The notes beneath the pieces are model-generated. The model was not told where the DNA came from, did not search any database, and saw nothing but the letters and a program-made list of their open reading frames with translations. From Trebonia sp. (lineage in GTDB: Bacteria; Actinomycetota; Actinomycetes; Streptosporangiales; Streptosporangiaceae), in assembly GCA_030043595.1 (NCBI GenBank), contig JASHXJ010000323.1, positions 1 through 12,755 on the forward strand: 12,755 nt of DNA, read 5' to 3'. Each line of letters opens with the position of its first letter. The stretch's first letter is position 1. Of the stretch, positions 6,117 through 12,392 are shown piece by piece. A program made the translations under genes and the position numbers.

Positions 6117-7958
6117 ATGACAAGCACGATGACTCAAGGTGTTTCCCGGCGACAGCTCCGCCGGCTCGGTGACGCGCAGCGACGCTGGCCGTGGCGGGGT
6201 GGTTTCCCCGCGCCGTACGTCCTGCCCGCCGGCTTCGCGGCCATGTTCGCCATCGGGACCGTCGCGGCCGCGCTGAACGGGCGGCTGCCCGCGACCGGCG
6301 TGCTTATCGCCTGTGCCCTGGTGGTCGGGGCGCTCGCCGTTGCGGCCGAGCCGGCGGCCGCGGTACCGCTCGGCGTCATCGGCTGGCTGACCGTGATCGG
6401 CTTCTCCCGCCCCCCGTACGCCGACCTGCGCCCGACCGGGACGGCCGCCGCGCACGCGGCGATCGTCCTGGCCGTGACCGCGCTGGCCGGGACCTGCGCG
6501 GGCGTGCTGTTCCGCTACGTGCGCGGCCGGGCCACACTAGAAGTCGTGGACCGGCAGAAGGACAAGGGCATCAACGTCCGCAGGCAGCTAGCCGGCGCGG
6601 CGCTGGCGATCGCGGGGCTGCCGCTGCTGACGCTGCTGCTCACGGCCCTGCGGTCGCACCTGAACCTGTCGGACGACCTGCTGATCTACCTGGTCGCCGT
6701 GGTAGCCGTCACGGTCGTCGGCGGCTTCTGGCCGGCGGTGCTCGCGGCCGCGGGCGCCAGCCTGCTGCTGAACTGGTACTTCACCGAGCCGCTGCACACC
6801 TTCACGATCGCCGAGCCGAAGAACCTGCTCGCGCTCGTGCTGTTCGTCACGGTCGCCGTCGCGGTCAGCAGCGTGGTGCACCTCGCCGCGCGGCGCGAGG
6901 CGGACGCGGCCAGCAGCGCGAAGGAAACCGCGTCGCTGCTCGGCCTCGCGCAGACCGTGCTCGGCGGCGCGGACACCCCCGCGGACGTGCTCGAGCACCT
7001 GACCAGCACCCACGGCGGCAGGGCCGACCTGCTGGAACGCGTGGGCGGCCGGTGGATCGTGGTGGCGACGAGCGGCGCGGCGGACCCGAAGTCGGCCGTG
7101 ATCCGGTTCGAGGTCAGGCCCGATCTGGCGCTCGAGGTCATGGGGCAGTCGGCCAGCGCGACCGCCTCCCTGCTCGCCGGGTACACCGCCCAGGCGGTGG
7201 CGGCGCTGGACCGGGCCAGGCTGCGCACCCAGGCGGCGCAGGCGGAGGCACTTGCGGAGGGGAACCGGATGCGGACCGCGCTGCTCGCCGCGGTCAGCCA
7301 CGACCTGCGCACCCCGCTGGCCTCCATCAAGGCAAGCGTCAGCAGCCTGCGACAGACCGACGTGCACTGGTCCGCGCAGGACCAGGCCGACCTGCTCGCG
7401 AACATCGAGCAGAACGCCGACCGGCTGGACGCGCTCGTCGGCAACCTGCTCGACATGAGCCGCCTGCAGGCCGGCTCCCTGGCGCCCTTCCTGCGTGCCA
7501 CGGCGGTGGACGAGGTAGCGCCTGTCGCGCTGCGCGGGCTGGACAACACCGACCTGCTCGACATCGTGGTGCCGGACGATCTGCCGCTCGTCCGCGCCGA
7601 CCCGGGGCTGCTCGAGCGGGTGCTCGCCAACCTGTTCTCCAACGCGCTGCGGCACTCCCCGCCGGATTCCCGTCCGGTCCTGCGGGCACGGGAGGACGGA
7701 GAGCACGTCGTGCTCGAGGTCGTCGACCACGGCAACGGCGTGCCTGGCGAGCTCAAGGAGCGGATCTTCGAGCCGTTCCAGCGGCTCGACGAGCGGTCTC
7801 CGGGCGTGGGACTCGGGCTGGCCGTCGCCAAGGGCTTCGCCGAGGCGATGGGCGGCACGATCGTCGCGGTGGACACCCCCGGCGGCGGGCTCACCGTCCG
7901 GGTGACGCTGCCCGCCGCGGCCAGCGGGGTCCGTGCCGCGCTCGGGTCCGGGCAGTGA
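6117..7958 (+). CDS. kdpD: KdpD-like membrane sensor histidine kinase without the N-terminal KdpD/Usp domain
   Basis: Sensor kinase of 613 residues. Residues about 28-140 form a hydrophobic block of some four membrane segments (YVLPAGFAAMFAIGTVAAAL to AIVLAVTALAGTCAGVLFRY). After a charged linker (VVDRQKDKGINVRRQ) comes a four-helix DUF4118 block typical of KdpD (about 158-258; LSDDLLIYLVAVVAVTVVGG, LLLNWYFTEPLHTFTI). A degenerate GAF-like stretch follows, then HisKA with the H-box SHDLRTPLA (His395). The HATPase shows LFSNALRHSPP (N box), GNGVP, FEPFQRLDE and GVGLGLAVAKGFAEAMGG (G boxes). Classical KdpD is about 850-900 residues because of a large cytosolic KdpD-plus-Usp region in front of DUF4118; that region is absent here. 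No strong ribosome site precedes ATG 6117; ATG 6129 is an alternative. The response regulator gene starts 16 bp after the stop. Kinase activity is well supported; the stimulus is unknown. Confidence 0.87.
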   Translation: MTSTMTQGVSRRQLRRLGDAQRRWPWRGGFPAPYVLPAGFAAMFAIGTVAAALNGRLPATGVLIACALVVGALAVAAEPAAAVPLGVIGWLTVIGFSRPPYADLRPTGTAAAHAAIVLAVTALAGTCAGVLFRYVRGRATLEVVDRQKDKGINVRRQLAGAALAIAGLPLLTLLLTALRSHLNLSDDLLIYLVAVVAVTVVGGFWPAVLAAAGASLLLNWYFTEPLHTFTIAEPKNLLALVLFVTVAVAVSSVVHLAARREADAASSAKETASLLGLAQTVLGGADTPADVLEHLTSTHGGRADLLERVGGRWIVVATSGAADPKSAVIRFEVRPDLALEVMGQSASATASLLAGYTAQAVAALDRARLRTQAAQAEALAEGNRMRTALLAAVSHDLRTPLASIKASVSSLRQTDVHWSAQDQADLLANIEQNADRLDALVGNLLDMSRLQAGSLAPFLRATAVDEVAPVALRGLDNTDLLDIVVPDDLPLVRADPGLLERVLANLFSNALRHSPPDSRPVLRAREDGEHVVLEVVDHGNGVPGELKERIFEPFQRLDERSPGVGLGLAVAKGFAEAMGGTIVAVDTPGGGLTVRVTLPAAASGVRAALGSGQ

Positions 7959-7974
7959 ACAGCGAGGCCGGGCC

Positions 7975-8652
7975 GTGACCAAGGTCCTCGTCATCGACGA
8001 CGAGCCGTCTATCCTGCGGGCGCTGCGCATCAACCTCACCGCCAGGAACTACGAGGTCAGCACCGCGAGCGACGGCGCCTCGGGACTGGCGGCGGTGTCC
8101 AGGGACCGGCCGGACGTGCTGATCCTCGACCTCGGGCTGCCCGACATGGATGGCACCGAGGTCATCCACGGGGTTCGCGGATGGACGTCGACACCGATCA
8201 TCGTGCTGTCGGTCTGGGGCCAGGAGCACCAGAAGGTGGCCGCGCTCGACGCCGGCGCCGACGACTACGTCACCAAGCCGTTCGGCATGGACGAACTGCT
8301 CGCCCGGCTGCGCGCGGCCGTCCGCAGGGCCGCGCCGGCGCCGGACGAGCCGGTGGTGACCACGCCTGACTTCACCGTCGACCTGGGCGCCAAGCGGGTG
8401 ACCAGGGGGCTGGATGGCGACATCCGGCTCACGCCGACCGAATGGCAGCTGCTCGAGGTCCTGGTCCGTAACCATGGCCGGCTGGTCACGCAGCGGCAGC
8501 TGCTGCAGGAGGTGTGGGGACCGGCGTACGAGTCGGAGAGCAACTACCTGCGGGTGTACGTCGCGCAGCTGCGCCGCAAGCTCGAGCCGGAGCCGTCCCG
8601 GCCACGGTACCTGCTCACCGAGCCAGGCATGGGATACCGCTTCCAGGCCTGA
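7975..8652 (+). CDS. kdpE: KdpE-like OmpR-family response regulator
   Basis: DNA-binding response regulator of 225 residues, the partner of the kinase just upstream. The receiver domain (1-115) has the acidic pair Asp8/Asp9 (VLVIDDEP), phospho-acceptor Asp52 (LILDLGLPDMDG), Ser79 and Lys101 (DDYVTKPFG). The stretch IIVLSVWGQEHQKVAALDAG is typical of KdpE proteins. The winged-helix output domain spans about 130-222 (RLTPTEWQLLEVLVRNHGRL, SNYLRVYVAQLRRKLEPEPS, YLLTEPGMGYRF). I chose the GTG at 7975 because GAGG lies 7 bases upstream and the product starts VTKVLVIDDEP as in relatives. An ATG at 7933 would overlap the kinase and add a tail with no domain. The pair is almost surely one operon. Usual KdpE targets are kdpFABC, which are not in this window. 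The neighbouring KimA-like genes are the likely local targets, by inference. Confidence 0.92.
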   Translation: MTKVLVIDDEPSILRALRINLTARNYEVSTASDGASGLAAVSRDRPDVLILDLGLPDMDGTEVIHGVRGWTSTPIIVLSVWGQEHQKVAALDAGADDYVTKPFGMDELLARLRAAVRRAAPAPDEPVVTTPDFTVDLGAKRVTRGLDGDIRLTPTEWQLLEVLVRNHGRLVTQRQLLQEVWGPAYESESNYLRVYVAQLRRKLEPEPSRPRYLLTEPGMGYRFQA

Positions 8653-8704
8653 TCGGTGTTGTCCTGCGCGCATGAACGACGGCGGGCGGGGAACGCAGCC
8701 AGCT

Positions 8705-8962
8705 ATGGACAGGCAGACCGGGTACGGCCCCGACGACATGGGCGACGACGAGCAGGAATCCGACGTCGCCGCGTACGAGCGGTACATCGAGGACCCGCCT
8801 GATGACCTGCTGATCGCCGAGGACGACGATGACGACGCGGAACAGGCCGAGGACTGGGCCGCGCGCCATCCGAGGGCGGCAGCGGCGGACGACGCCGCGG
8901 CAGACGATGAGCCGGCCGAAGAGTCAGCCATGCACGAGACCAGCGACGGGGGCGACGGGTAG
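8705..8962 (+). CDS. Small, highly acidic hypothetical protein
   Basis: Probable 85-residue protein, 52 bp after kdpE on the same strand. About 38 percent of its residues are Asp or Glu, including a run AEDDDDDAEQAED, and it has Ala-rich stretches (HPRAAAADDAAADDE). The middle segment SDVAAYERYIEDPPDDLLI is less repetitive and looks like the only possible ordered part. There is no signal peptide, membrane segment or Cys. An earlier in-frame ATG at 8672 would give 96 residues but has no ribosome site. The ATG at 8705 has only GGGGAA about 11 bases ahead. I do not recognise the family. It may be co-transcribed with kdpDE. A non-coding stretch with chance acidic translation cannot be excluded, but the opposite-strand reading has no domain sense either. 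Confidence 0.5.
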   Translation: MDRQTGYGPDDMGDDEQESDVAAYERYIEDPPDDLLIAEDDDDDAEQAEDWAARHPRAAAADDAAADDEPAEESAMHETSDGGDG

Positions 8963-8967
8963 GCCCC

Positions 8968-8984
8968 CCGGGCGGGCGGCCCGG
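8968..8984 (+). terminator. GC-rich hairpin, possible terminator
   Basis: CCGGGC (8968-8973) and GCCCGG (8979-8984) pair perfectly around a 5-base loop, 5 bp after the stop of the acidic ORF. No T-tract follows, so it is not a canonical intrinsic terminator. High-GC actinobacteria often use such T-less hairpins. Its place between a finished operon and a new promoter fits termination. Confidence 0.35.
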
Positions 8985-8988
8985 ACTA

Positions 8989-9017
8989 TTGCGCGCGGCC
9001 TCGTTACTCGCTAGTAA
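8989..9017 (+). promoter_or_regulatory. Possible promoter of the diiron protein gene
   Basis: TTGCGC (8989-8994) and TAGTAA (9012-9017) are spaced by 17 bp, a sigma-70-like layout with modest matches to consensus. The ribosome site AGGGAGG and GTG start follow about 30-40 bp later. The -10 lies inside the adjacent near-palindrome, as expected for a repressed promoter. Confidence 0.35.
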
Positions 9018-9021
9018 TGAG
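9000..9021. promoter_or_regulatory. Near-palindromic candidate operator before the diiron gene
   Basis: The left half CTCGTTACTCG and right half CTAGTAATGAG form a 22-bp near-palindrome; 18 of 22 positions are symmetric, with a perfect core of TTACT and AGTAA around four bases. It overlaps the presumed -10 region of the gene starting at 9057. The size and symmetry fit a dimeric TetR or MarR regulator. The two MarR-type genes 1-2 kb downstream are the nearest candidates. Confidence 0.5.
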
Positions 9022-9056
9022 AGGGGCGGCGTCTGCCGAGTCCTAGGGAGGCATGC

Positions 9057-10163
9057 GTGAGCACCTACGACATGTACACCTCGCCGGTCGCCCGGGGCAC
9101 CTGGGATGTGCCCGCGGCCGGCGCGGCCCGGTTCTCCTGGGAGTACGACGACGGGCGGCAGCGGCTGCTCGACCTGTACCAGCGGGGCAAGGACAAGCAG
9201 TGGGACGCGGCCAAGCGGATCGACTGGAACCAGCAGGTCAGTGAGGCCAACGTCACCGAGGCGGGCGATGAGTTCTGCCCGATCTACGGGTCGCGGCAAT
9301 GGGACAAGCTGAACGAGCGCGAGCGCCAGGAAGTCGGCCACCACTTGTCCGCGTGGCTGTTCAGCCAGTTCCTGCACGGCGAGCAGGGCGCGCTGACCGT
9401 GGCGGCGCGGATCGTCGAGTCGGTGCCGGACATGGACTCGAAGTTCTACGCCGCCACGCAGGCGATGGACGAGGCGCGCCACGTGGAGCTGTTCTCGCGG
9501 TTCGTGAAGGAGAAGATCGGCCTGTTCTACCCGGTCAACCCGGACCTGGCGACGCTGCTCGGCGACGCGCTGAGTGACTCCCGGTGGGACATGCCCTATC
9601 TCGGCATGCAGGTGCTGATCGAGGGGCTTGCGCTCGCCGCGTTCGGGGTACACCGGGACATCTCGAAGAACCTCCTGGTCAGGCAGCTGCTCGCGTACGT
9701 GATGCAGGACGAGGCCCGGCACGTCGCGTTCGGCAGGCTGGCGCTGCGCGACTACTACGCGCAGCTCACCGCCGCCGAGCGCGCCGACCGCGAGGAGTTC
9801 GTGGTCGAGGGCTGCTACCTGATGCGCAACCGGTTCATCGCCAGGGAGGTGTGGGAGCGGCTCGGCTTCGACGTCGCCGAGTGCGTGGCGTTCACCGAGC
9901 AGTCCGCCACGCAGCAGGCGTTCCGCCAGCTGCTGTTCACCCGGATCGTGCCCTGCGTGAAGGACATCGGGCTGTGGGGACCGAAGGTGCGCCGGGCCTA
10001 TGCCGACCTCGGGGTGATCGACGCGGCGGGCACCGATCTCGACCAGCTGATGCGTGCCGACGAGGACATCGCGGAGCGGATGGAGCTCGAGCACGCCGCG
10101 GAGCTGGCCGCCCGCAAGCAGGAGGTCGGCGCGGCGATCGAATCTGGCGGCCAGGGCAGTTAG
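9057..10163 (+). CDS. Ferritin-like diiron protein, probable oxidase/oxygenase
   Basis: Soluble 368-residue protein of the ferritin/ribonucleotide-reductase-like superfamily. It has the full set of four-helix diiron ligands: Glu109 (HGEQGALT), Glu139-x-x-His142 (MDEARHVELF), Glu189 (LIEGLALAAF) and Glu219-x-x-His222 (QDEARHVAFG). The two ExxH pairs are each 30 residues after their single Glu, as expected for an internal two-fold repeat. It lacks signal and membrane segments. Family members bind two irons and activate oxygen, for oxidation, N-oxygenation or desaturation. The substrate cannot be told from sequence; a peroxidase or scavenging role is also possible. The GTG start at 9057 has AGGGAGG 5 bases upstream; the ATG at 9053 is out of frame. 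Its TAG stop overlaps by 4 bp the stop of the opposing MarR-like gene. A near-palindrome covers its promoter, so repression by a nearby regulator is likely. Confidence 0.85.
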   Translation: MSTYDMYTSPVARGTWDVPAAGAARFSWEYDDGRQRLLDLYQRGKDKQWDAAKRIDWNQQVSEANVTEAGDEFCPIYGSRQWDKLNERERQEVGHHLSAWLFSQFLHGEQGALTVAARIVESVPDMDSKFYAATQAMDEARHVELFSRFVKEKIGLFYPVNPDLATLLGDALSDSRWDMPYLGMQVLIEGLALAAFGVHRDISKNLLVRQLLAYVMQDEARHVAFGRLALRDYYAQLTAAERADREEFVVEGCYLMRNRFIAREVWERLGFDVAECVAFTEQSATQQAFRQLLFTRIVPCVKDIGLWGPKVRRAYADLGVIDAAGTDLDQLMRADEDIAERMELEHAAELAARKQEVGAAIESGGQGS

Positions 10164-10615
10164 CGCAGCGCCCGGGCCCGGGTGCTGATCTCGCGCAGCG
10201 TCCGGACCGTCGTCTCCAGGTCGGACGGGTCGAACGTGGCCCACAGCGGGGCGGTGATGTCCCCGATCGAGTCGCGGATCCTGTCGCGCAGTTCCGCGCC
10301 GGCGCCGGCCAGCCGGACCGTCCCGTCCGCCAGGCTGAGCAGCCGGGCGGCCACCATTGCGTCGGCGAGCTCGCCCGCCGCCCACAGGTCAAGGCCGAGC
10401 CAGTCGGCGAGGTCGCGCAGGTAATCCGCACGCCCGGCGGCGTCGCCATGCGCGGACAGCCGCTGCAGGGCCAGGTACGTCTCGCGGCTGGTGCCGGTCT
10501 CGGCGAGCACGCCTGCCAGCAGCCTGGTCAGGACCGACTCGGCCTGCCCGACCGCCTGCCCGATCGCGAGGCCGGCAGGGACCGCCGGAGGGGATCCTGT
10601 TCGCGGTTGCGCCAT
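10160..10615 (-). CDS. MarR-like winged-helix regulator, divergent
   Basis: Protein of 151 residues from ATG 10615, which has GAGGG 9 bases upstream; ATG 10633 would add MRGNKT but has no clear ribosome site. An N-terminal helix pair (LAIGQAVGQAESVLTRLLAG) is followed by VLAETGTSRETYLALQRLSA. A helix-turn-helix-like segment comes next (DLADWLGLDLWAAGELADAM) and a short wing (LLSLADGTVRLAGAGAELRD). The C-terminal helices (DSIGDITAPLWATFDPSDLE, TVRTLREISTRARAL) fit the MarR dimerisation layout. The recognition helix is poor in basic residues, so it may bind DNA weakly or act with a partner. It is divergent from a canonical MarR gene, with a 31-bp palindrome between them, and convergent with the diiron gene. 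The ligand is unknown. Family assignment is by layout, not by a strong motif. Confidence 0.72.
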   Translation of the reverse strand: MAQPRTGSPPAVPAGLAIGQAVGQAESVLTRLLAGVLAETGTSRETYLALQRLSAHGDAAGRADYLRDLADWLGLDLWAAGELADAMVAARLLSLADGTVRLAGAGAELRDRIRDSIGDITAPLWATFDPSDLETTVRTLREISTRARALR

Positions 10616-10671
10616 CGTCTTGTTCCCTCGCATGTGCTAGACCTGAAGCCTGAACACTAGGAACGTTACCC

Positions 10672-10702
10672 TCTAGGAATCCTAATGTCTAGGATTTCTA
10701 GA
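10672..10702. promoter_or_regulatory. 31-bp palindromic operator between two divergent MarR-type genes
   Basis: Left arm CTAGGAATCCTA (10673-10684) and right arm TAGGATTTCTAG (10690-10701) pair with one mismatch around a 5-bp spacer, and the flanking T/A (10672/10702) extends the symmetry. Each arm carries TAGGAT, on opposite strands. On the plus strand it can pair with TTACCC (10666-10671) at 18 bp. On the minus strand it can pair with TTATTA (10708-10703) at 18 bp. The operator may thus overlay both -10 boxes. Autoregulation by the MarR protein at 10723 is the natural inference. Confidence 0.65.
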
Positions 10703-10722
10703 TAATAAGGAGCCTAACGACC

Positions 10723-11202
10723 ATGGAGGAACCCTCCCCCGCGCAGGCGCGACGGCGGCTTGAGCGCGAGTTCCTGCTGGCGCTGCGCCGCGCGGGCTCG
10801 GTGATGCAGCTGCTCGGCGCCGCCTCGGCGGACCGGATCGGCATCAACGTCACCGACCTCAACTGCCTGAACATCCTGGCCCTGACCGGCAGGATGACGG
10901 CAGGCGAGCTGGCCCGGGTGACGGGGCTGACCACGGCATCGATCACGGGCGTCCTTGACCGCCTGGAGGAAAGCGGGTTCGTGCACCGCGAGCGGGACCC
11001 GGAGGACCGGCGGCGGGTGATCATCCGGCTTGACGCGGCCCGGGGCATGCGCGACGTGGCGCCGGTGTTCGCGCCCGTCGTCGCGGCCTGGCGCGCCGTC
11101 GCCGCGCAGTACACGGACGAGCAGCTGACCCTCATCCTGGACTTCCAGCACCAGCTCGAGAAGATCATGCGCGACCGGCTGGTCGAGCTTCGCGGTGCCT
11201 GA
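10723..11202 (+). CDS. MarR-family transcriptional regulator
   Basis: Regulator of 159 residues with the standard MarR plan. N-terminal dimerisation helices (FLLALRRAGSVMQLLGAASA) lead to the winged helix-turn-helix at about residues 58-103: MTAGELARVTGLTTASITG, VLDRLEESGFVHRERDPEDR, and RRVIIRLD. The DxRDRR-type wing is represented by RDPEDRRR, whose basic residues contact the minor groove in the family. C-terminal helices (YTDEQLTLILDFQHQLEKIM) complete the dimer. ATG 10723 has AAGGAG 10 bases upstream. It is transcribed away from a second MarR-like gene, and the palindrome at 10672-10702 lies in their shared promoter. It most likely represses itself and its divergent neighbour. The diiron gene and the DUF2231-Rieske gene are possible further targets. 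The inducer is unknown, often an aromatic or oxidant in this family. Confidence 0.92.
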   Translation: MEEPSPAQARRRLEREFLLALRRAGSVMQLLGAASADRIGINVTDLNCLNILALTGRMTAGELARVTGLTTASITGVLDRLEESGFVHRERDPEDRRRVIIRLDAARGMRDVAPVFAPVVAAWRAVAAQYTDEQLTLILDFQHQLEKIMRDRLVELRGA

Positions 11203-11246
11203 ATCTCAAGTTAGGACATTTCGGGCATGCTCGTTATCGTGAAGGG

Positions 11247-11270
11247 TTATCCGACCCCCAGCTAGGATAA
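11247..11270. promoter_or_regulatory. Inverted repeat upstream of the DUF2231-Rieske gene
   Basis: TTATCC (11247-11252) and GGATAA (11265-11270) are perfect 6-bp arms with a 12-bp spacer. The right arm sits in CTAGGATAA, sharing the word CTAGGAT (11262-11268) with the MarR operator (10689-10695). It lies about 65 bp before the GTG start at 11334, within the 131-bp gap after the MarR gene. This may be a secondary site for the same regulator. A weak hairpin is the alternative. Confidence 0.35.
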
Positions 11271-11333
11271 GTCTTCCAGTTACCGGCCCGCGGCGTCGCA
11301 TACGGCCCGCAACGGCATGCATCGGGGTAGCAG

Positions 11334-12386
11334 GTGCCCGGGCCTGGGTACGGACACGATGTGAGGCAACCCCTCGGCAGGCGCTCGCGCCGCGACGGCA
11401 CGCGACTGGACGGCACGGGCACGCCGGTCAGCCGCGACCGGGCGCGACGGCGCCGGGGGCCGGCGCTTTCCGCGCTGTCCGCGTCCAGGCCCGCAGCCCT
11501 GGCGGAGCGCATCGAGCGCGCGCCCGTCCTCGACCGCCCAGTCCGCGTCCTGTCCGACACCGTGGTGCGCGCCCTGCCACCGGGACCCAGGACCGACGCG
11601 CTGCACGGCGTCCCGTTCGGCCAGCCCGCGCACCCCGCCCTGATCCGGATGCCGCTTGGCTGCTGGACCTCCGCTGTGCTGCTCGACCTCTTCCGCGGGA
11701 CCGACCGGGCCGCCGGCACGCTGGTGGCCGTGGGCCTGGCCGCCGCGGTGCCCTCGGCCGCCACGGGGCTGGCCGACTGGTCGGCACTGCATCGCCATCA
11801 GCAGCGAGTCGGGCTGGTGCACGCGATCTCGCAGGCCGGCGCCACCATGCTGTTCGGCGCCTCGCTGCTCGCCCGGGTGACCGGCCGGCGCGGCGACGGC
11901 AAGCTGCTGTCGGCCAGCGGGCTCGCGGTCGCCACCGTGGGCGCGTACCTGGGCGGTCACCTCGCACTGCGCCTTGGCGCGGGCGCCAGCCACGCTGAGC
12001 CGATCGACCACCTGGCCGCCCTCGGCTGGCACGACCTCTGCCCGCTCGACGACCTCCCCGACGGGCACCTCGCCCGCCGCCAGCTCGGCTATCTCAGCCT
12101 GCTGGCGCTGCGCCAGGGCGAGACCGTGCACGTCCTCTCCGATCACTGCGCGCACCTGGGCGGCCCGCTGCACCAGGGGCGGGTGGTCACCGTGCACGGG
12201 GCCTTGTGCGTGACCTGCCCGTGGCACGGCTCCACGTTCCGGCTGGACGACGGCGCGGTCATGCACGGTCCGGCCACGGCCAGGCAGCCCGCGTTCGAGT
12301 CCCGGATCACCGACTCCGCCTGGGTGCAGGTCCGGCCGCAGGCCAGGCGACACCGAGCCAGGCCCGAAGAGGCCAAGCCCGGGTAA
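11334..12386 (+). CDS. Membrane protein with DUF2231 and C-terminal Rieske [2Fe-2S] domain
   Basis: Protein of 350 residues. An Arg-rich, probably disordered N-terminus (about 1-55) precedes DUF2231 (about 90-220). The latter opens with FGQPAHPALIRMPLGCWTSA and has about four hydrophobic helices (LVAVGLAAAVPSAATGLADW, VGLVHAISQAGATMLFGASL, LAVATVGAYLGGHLALRLGA). The Rieske domain (about 225-333) has both cluster motifs: Cys272-x-His274 (CAHLGGPL) and Cys295-x-x-His298 (CPWHGSTF). The cluster is thus intact and should transfer electrons on the membrane, probably on the cytoplasmic side since no Tat or Sec signal is seen. Redox partners are unknown; the diiron protein nearby would need electrons. 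The start is uncertain: GTG 11334 has GGGG 6 bases ahead and GTG 11361 has GGA; neither is strong. The stop lies 6 bp from the opposing SPFH gene. Confidence 0.85.
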   Translation: MPGPGYGHDVRQPLGRRSRRDGTRLDGTGTPVSRDRARRRRGPALSALSASRPAALAERIERAPVLDRPVRVLSDTVVRALPPGPRTDALHGVPFGQPAHPALIRMPLGCWTSAVLLDLFRGTDRAAGTLVAVGLAAAVPSAATGLADWSALHRHQQRVGLVHAISQAGATMLFGASLLARVTGRRGDGKLLSASGLAVATVGAYLGGHLALRLGAGASHAEPIDHLAALGWHDLCPLDDLPDGHLARRQLGYLSLLALRQGETVHVLSDHCAHLGGPLHQGRVVTVHGALCVTCPWHGSTFRLDDGAVMHGPATARQPAFESRITDSAWVQVRPQARRHRARPEEAKPG

Positions 12387-12392
12387 GCGAGG

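Noticed and set aside
7933..7974. ATG 7933 as start of the response regulator
   Set aside because: Would overlap the kinase end and add 14 residues with no counterpart in KdpE; GTG 7975 has a ribosome site.
6588..8039. 483-residue open frame on the minus strand
   Set aside because: Antisense to the kinase, whose H, N and G boxes prove the plus-strand reading.
9053..9244. ATG at 9053 as start for a 63-residue protein
   Set aside because: Out of frame with the diiron protein; the GTG at 9057 has the correct ribosome-site spacing and gives the conserved product.
8703..10385. 560-residue open frame on the minus strand
   Set aside because: Covers the diiron gene and part of the MarR-like gene on the opposite reading; no domain, and the plus strand has all diiron ligands.
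11280..12353. 357-residue open frame on the minus strand
   Set aside because: Shadow of the DUF2231-Rieske gene, whose CxH and CxxH motifs settle the strand.
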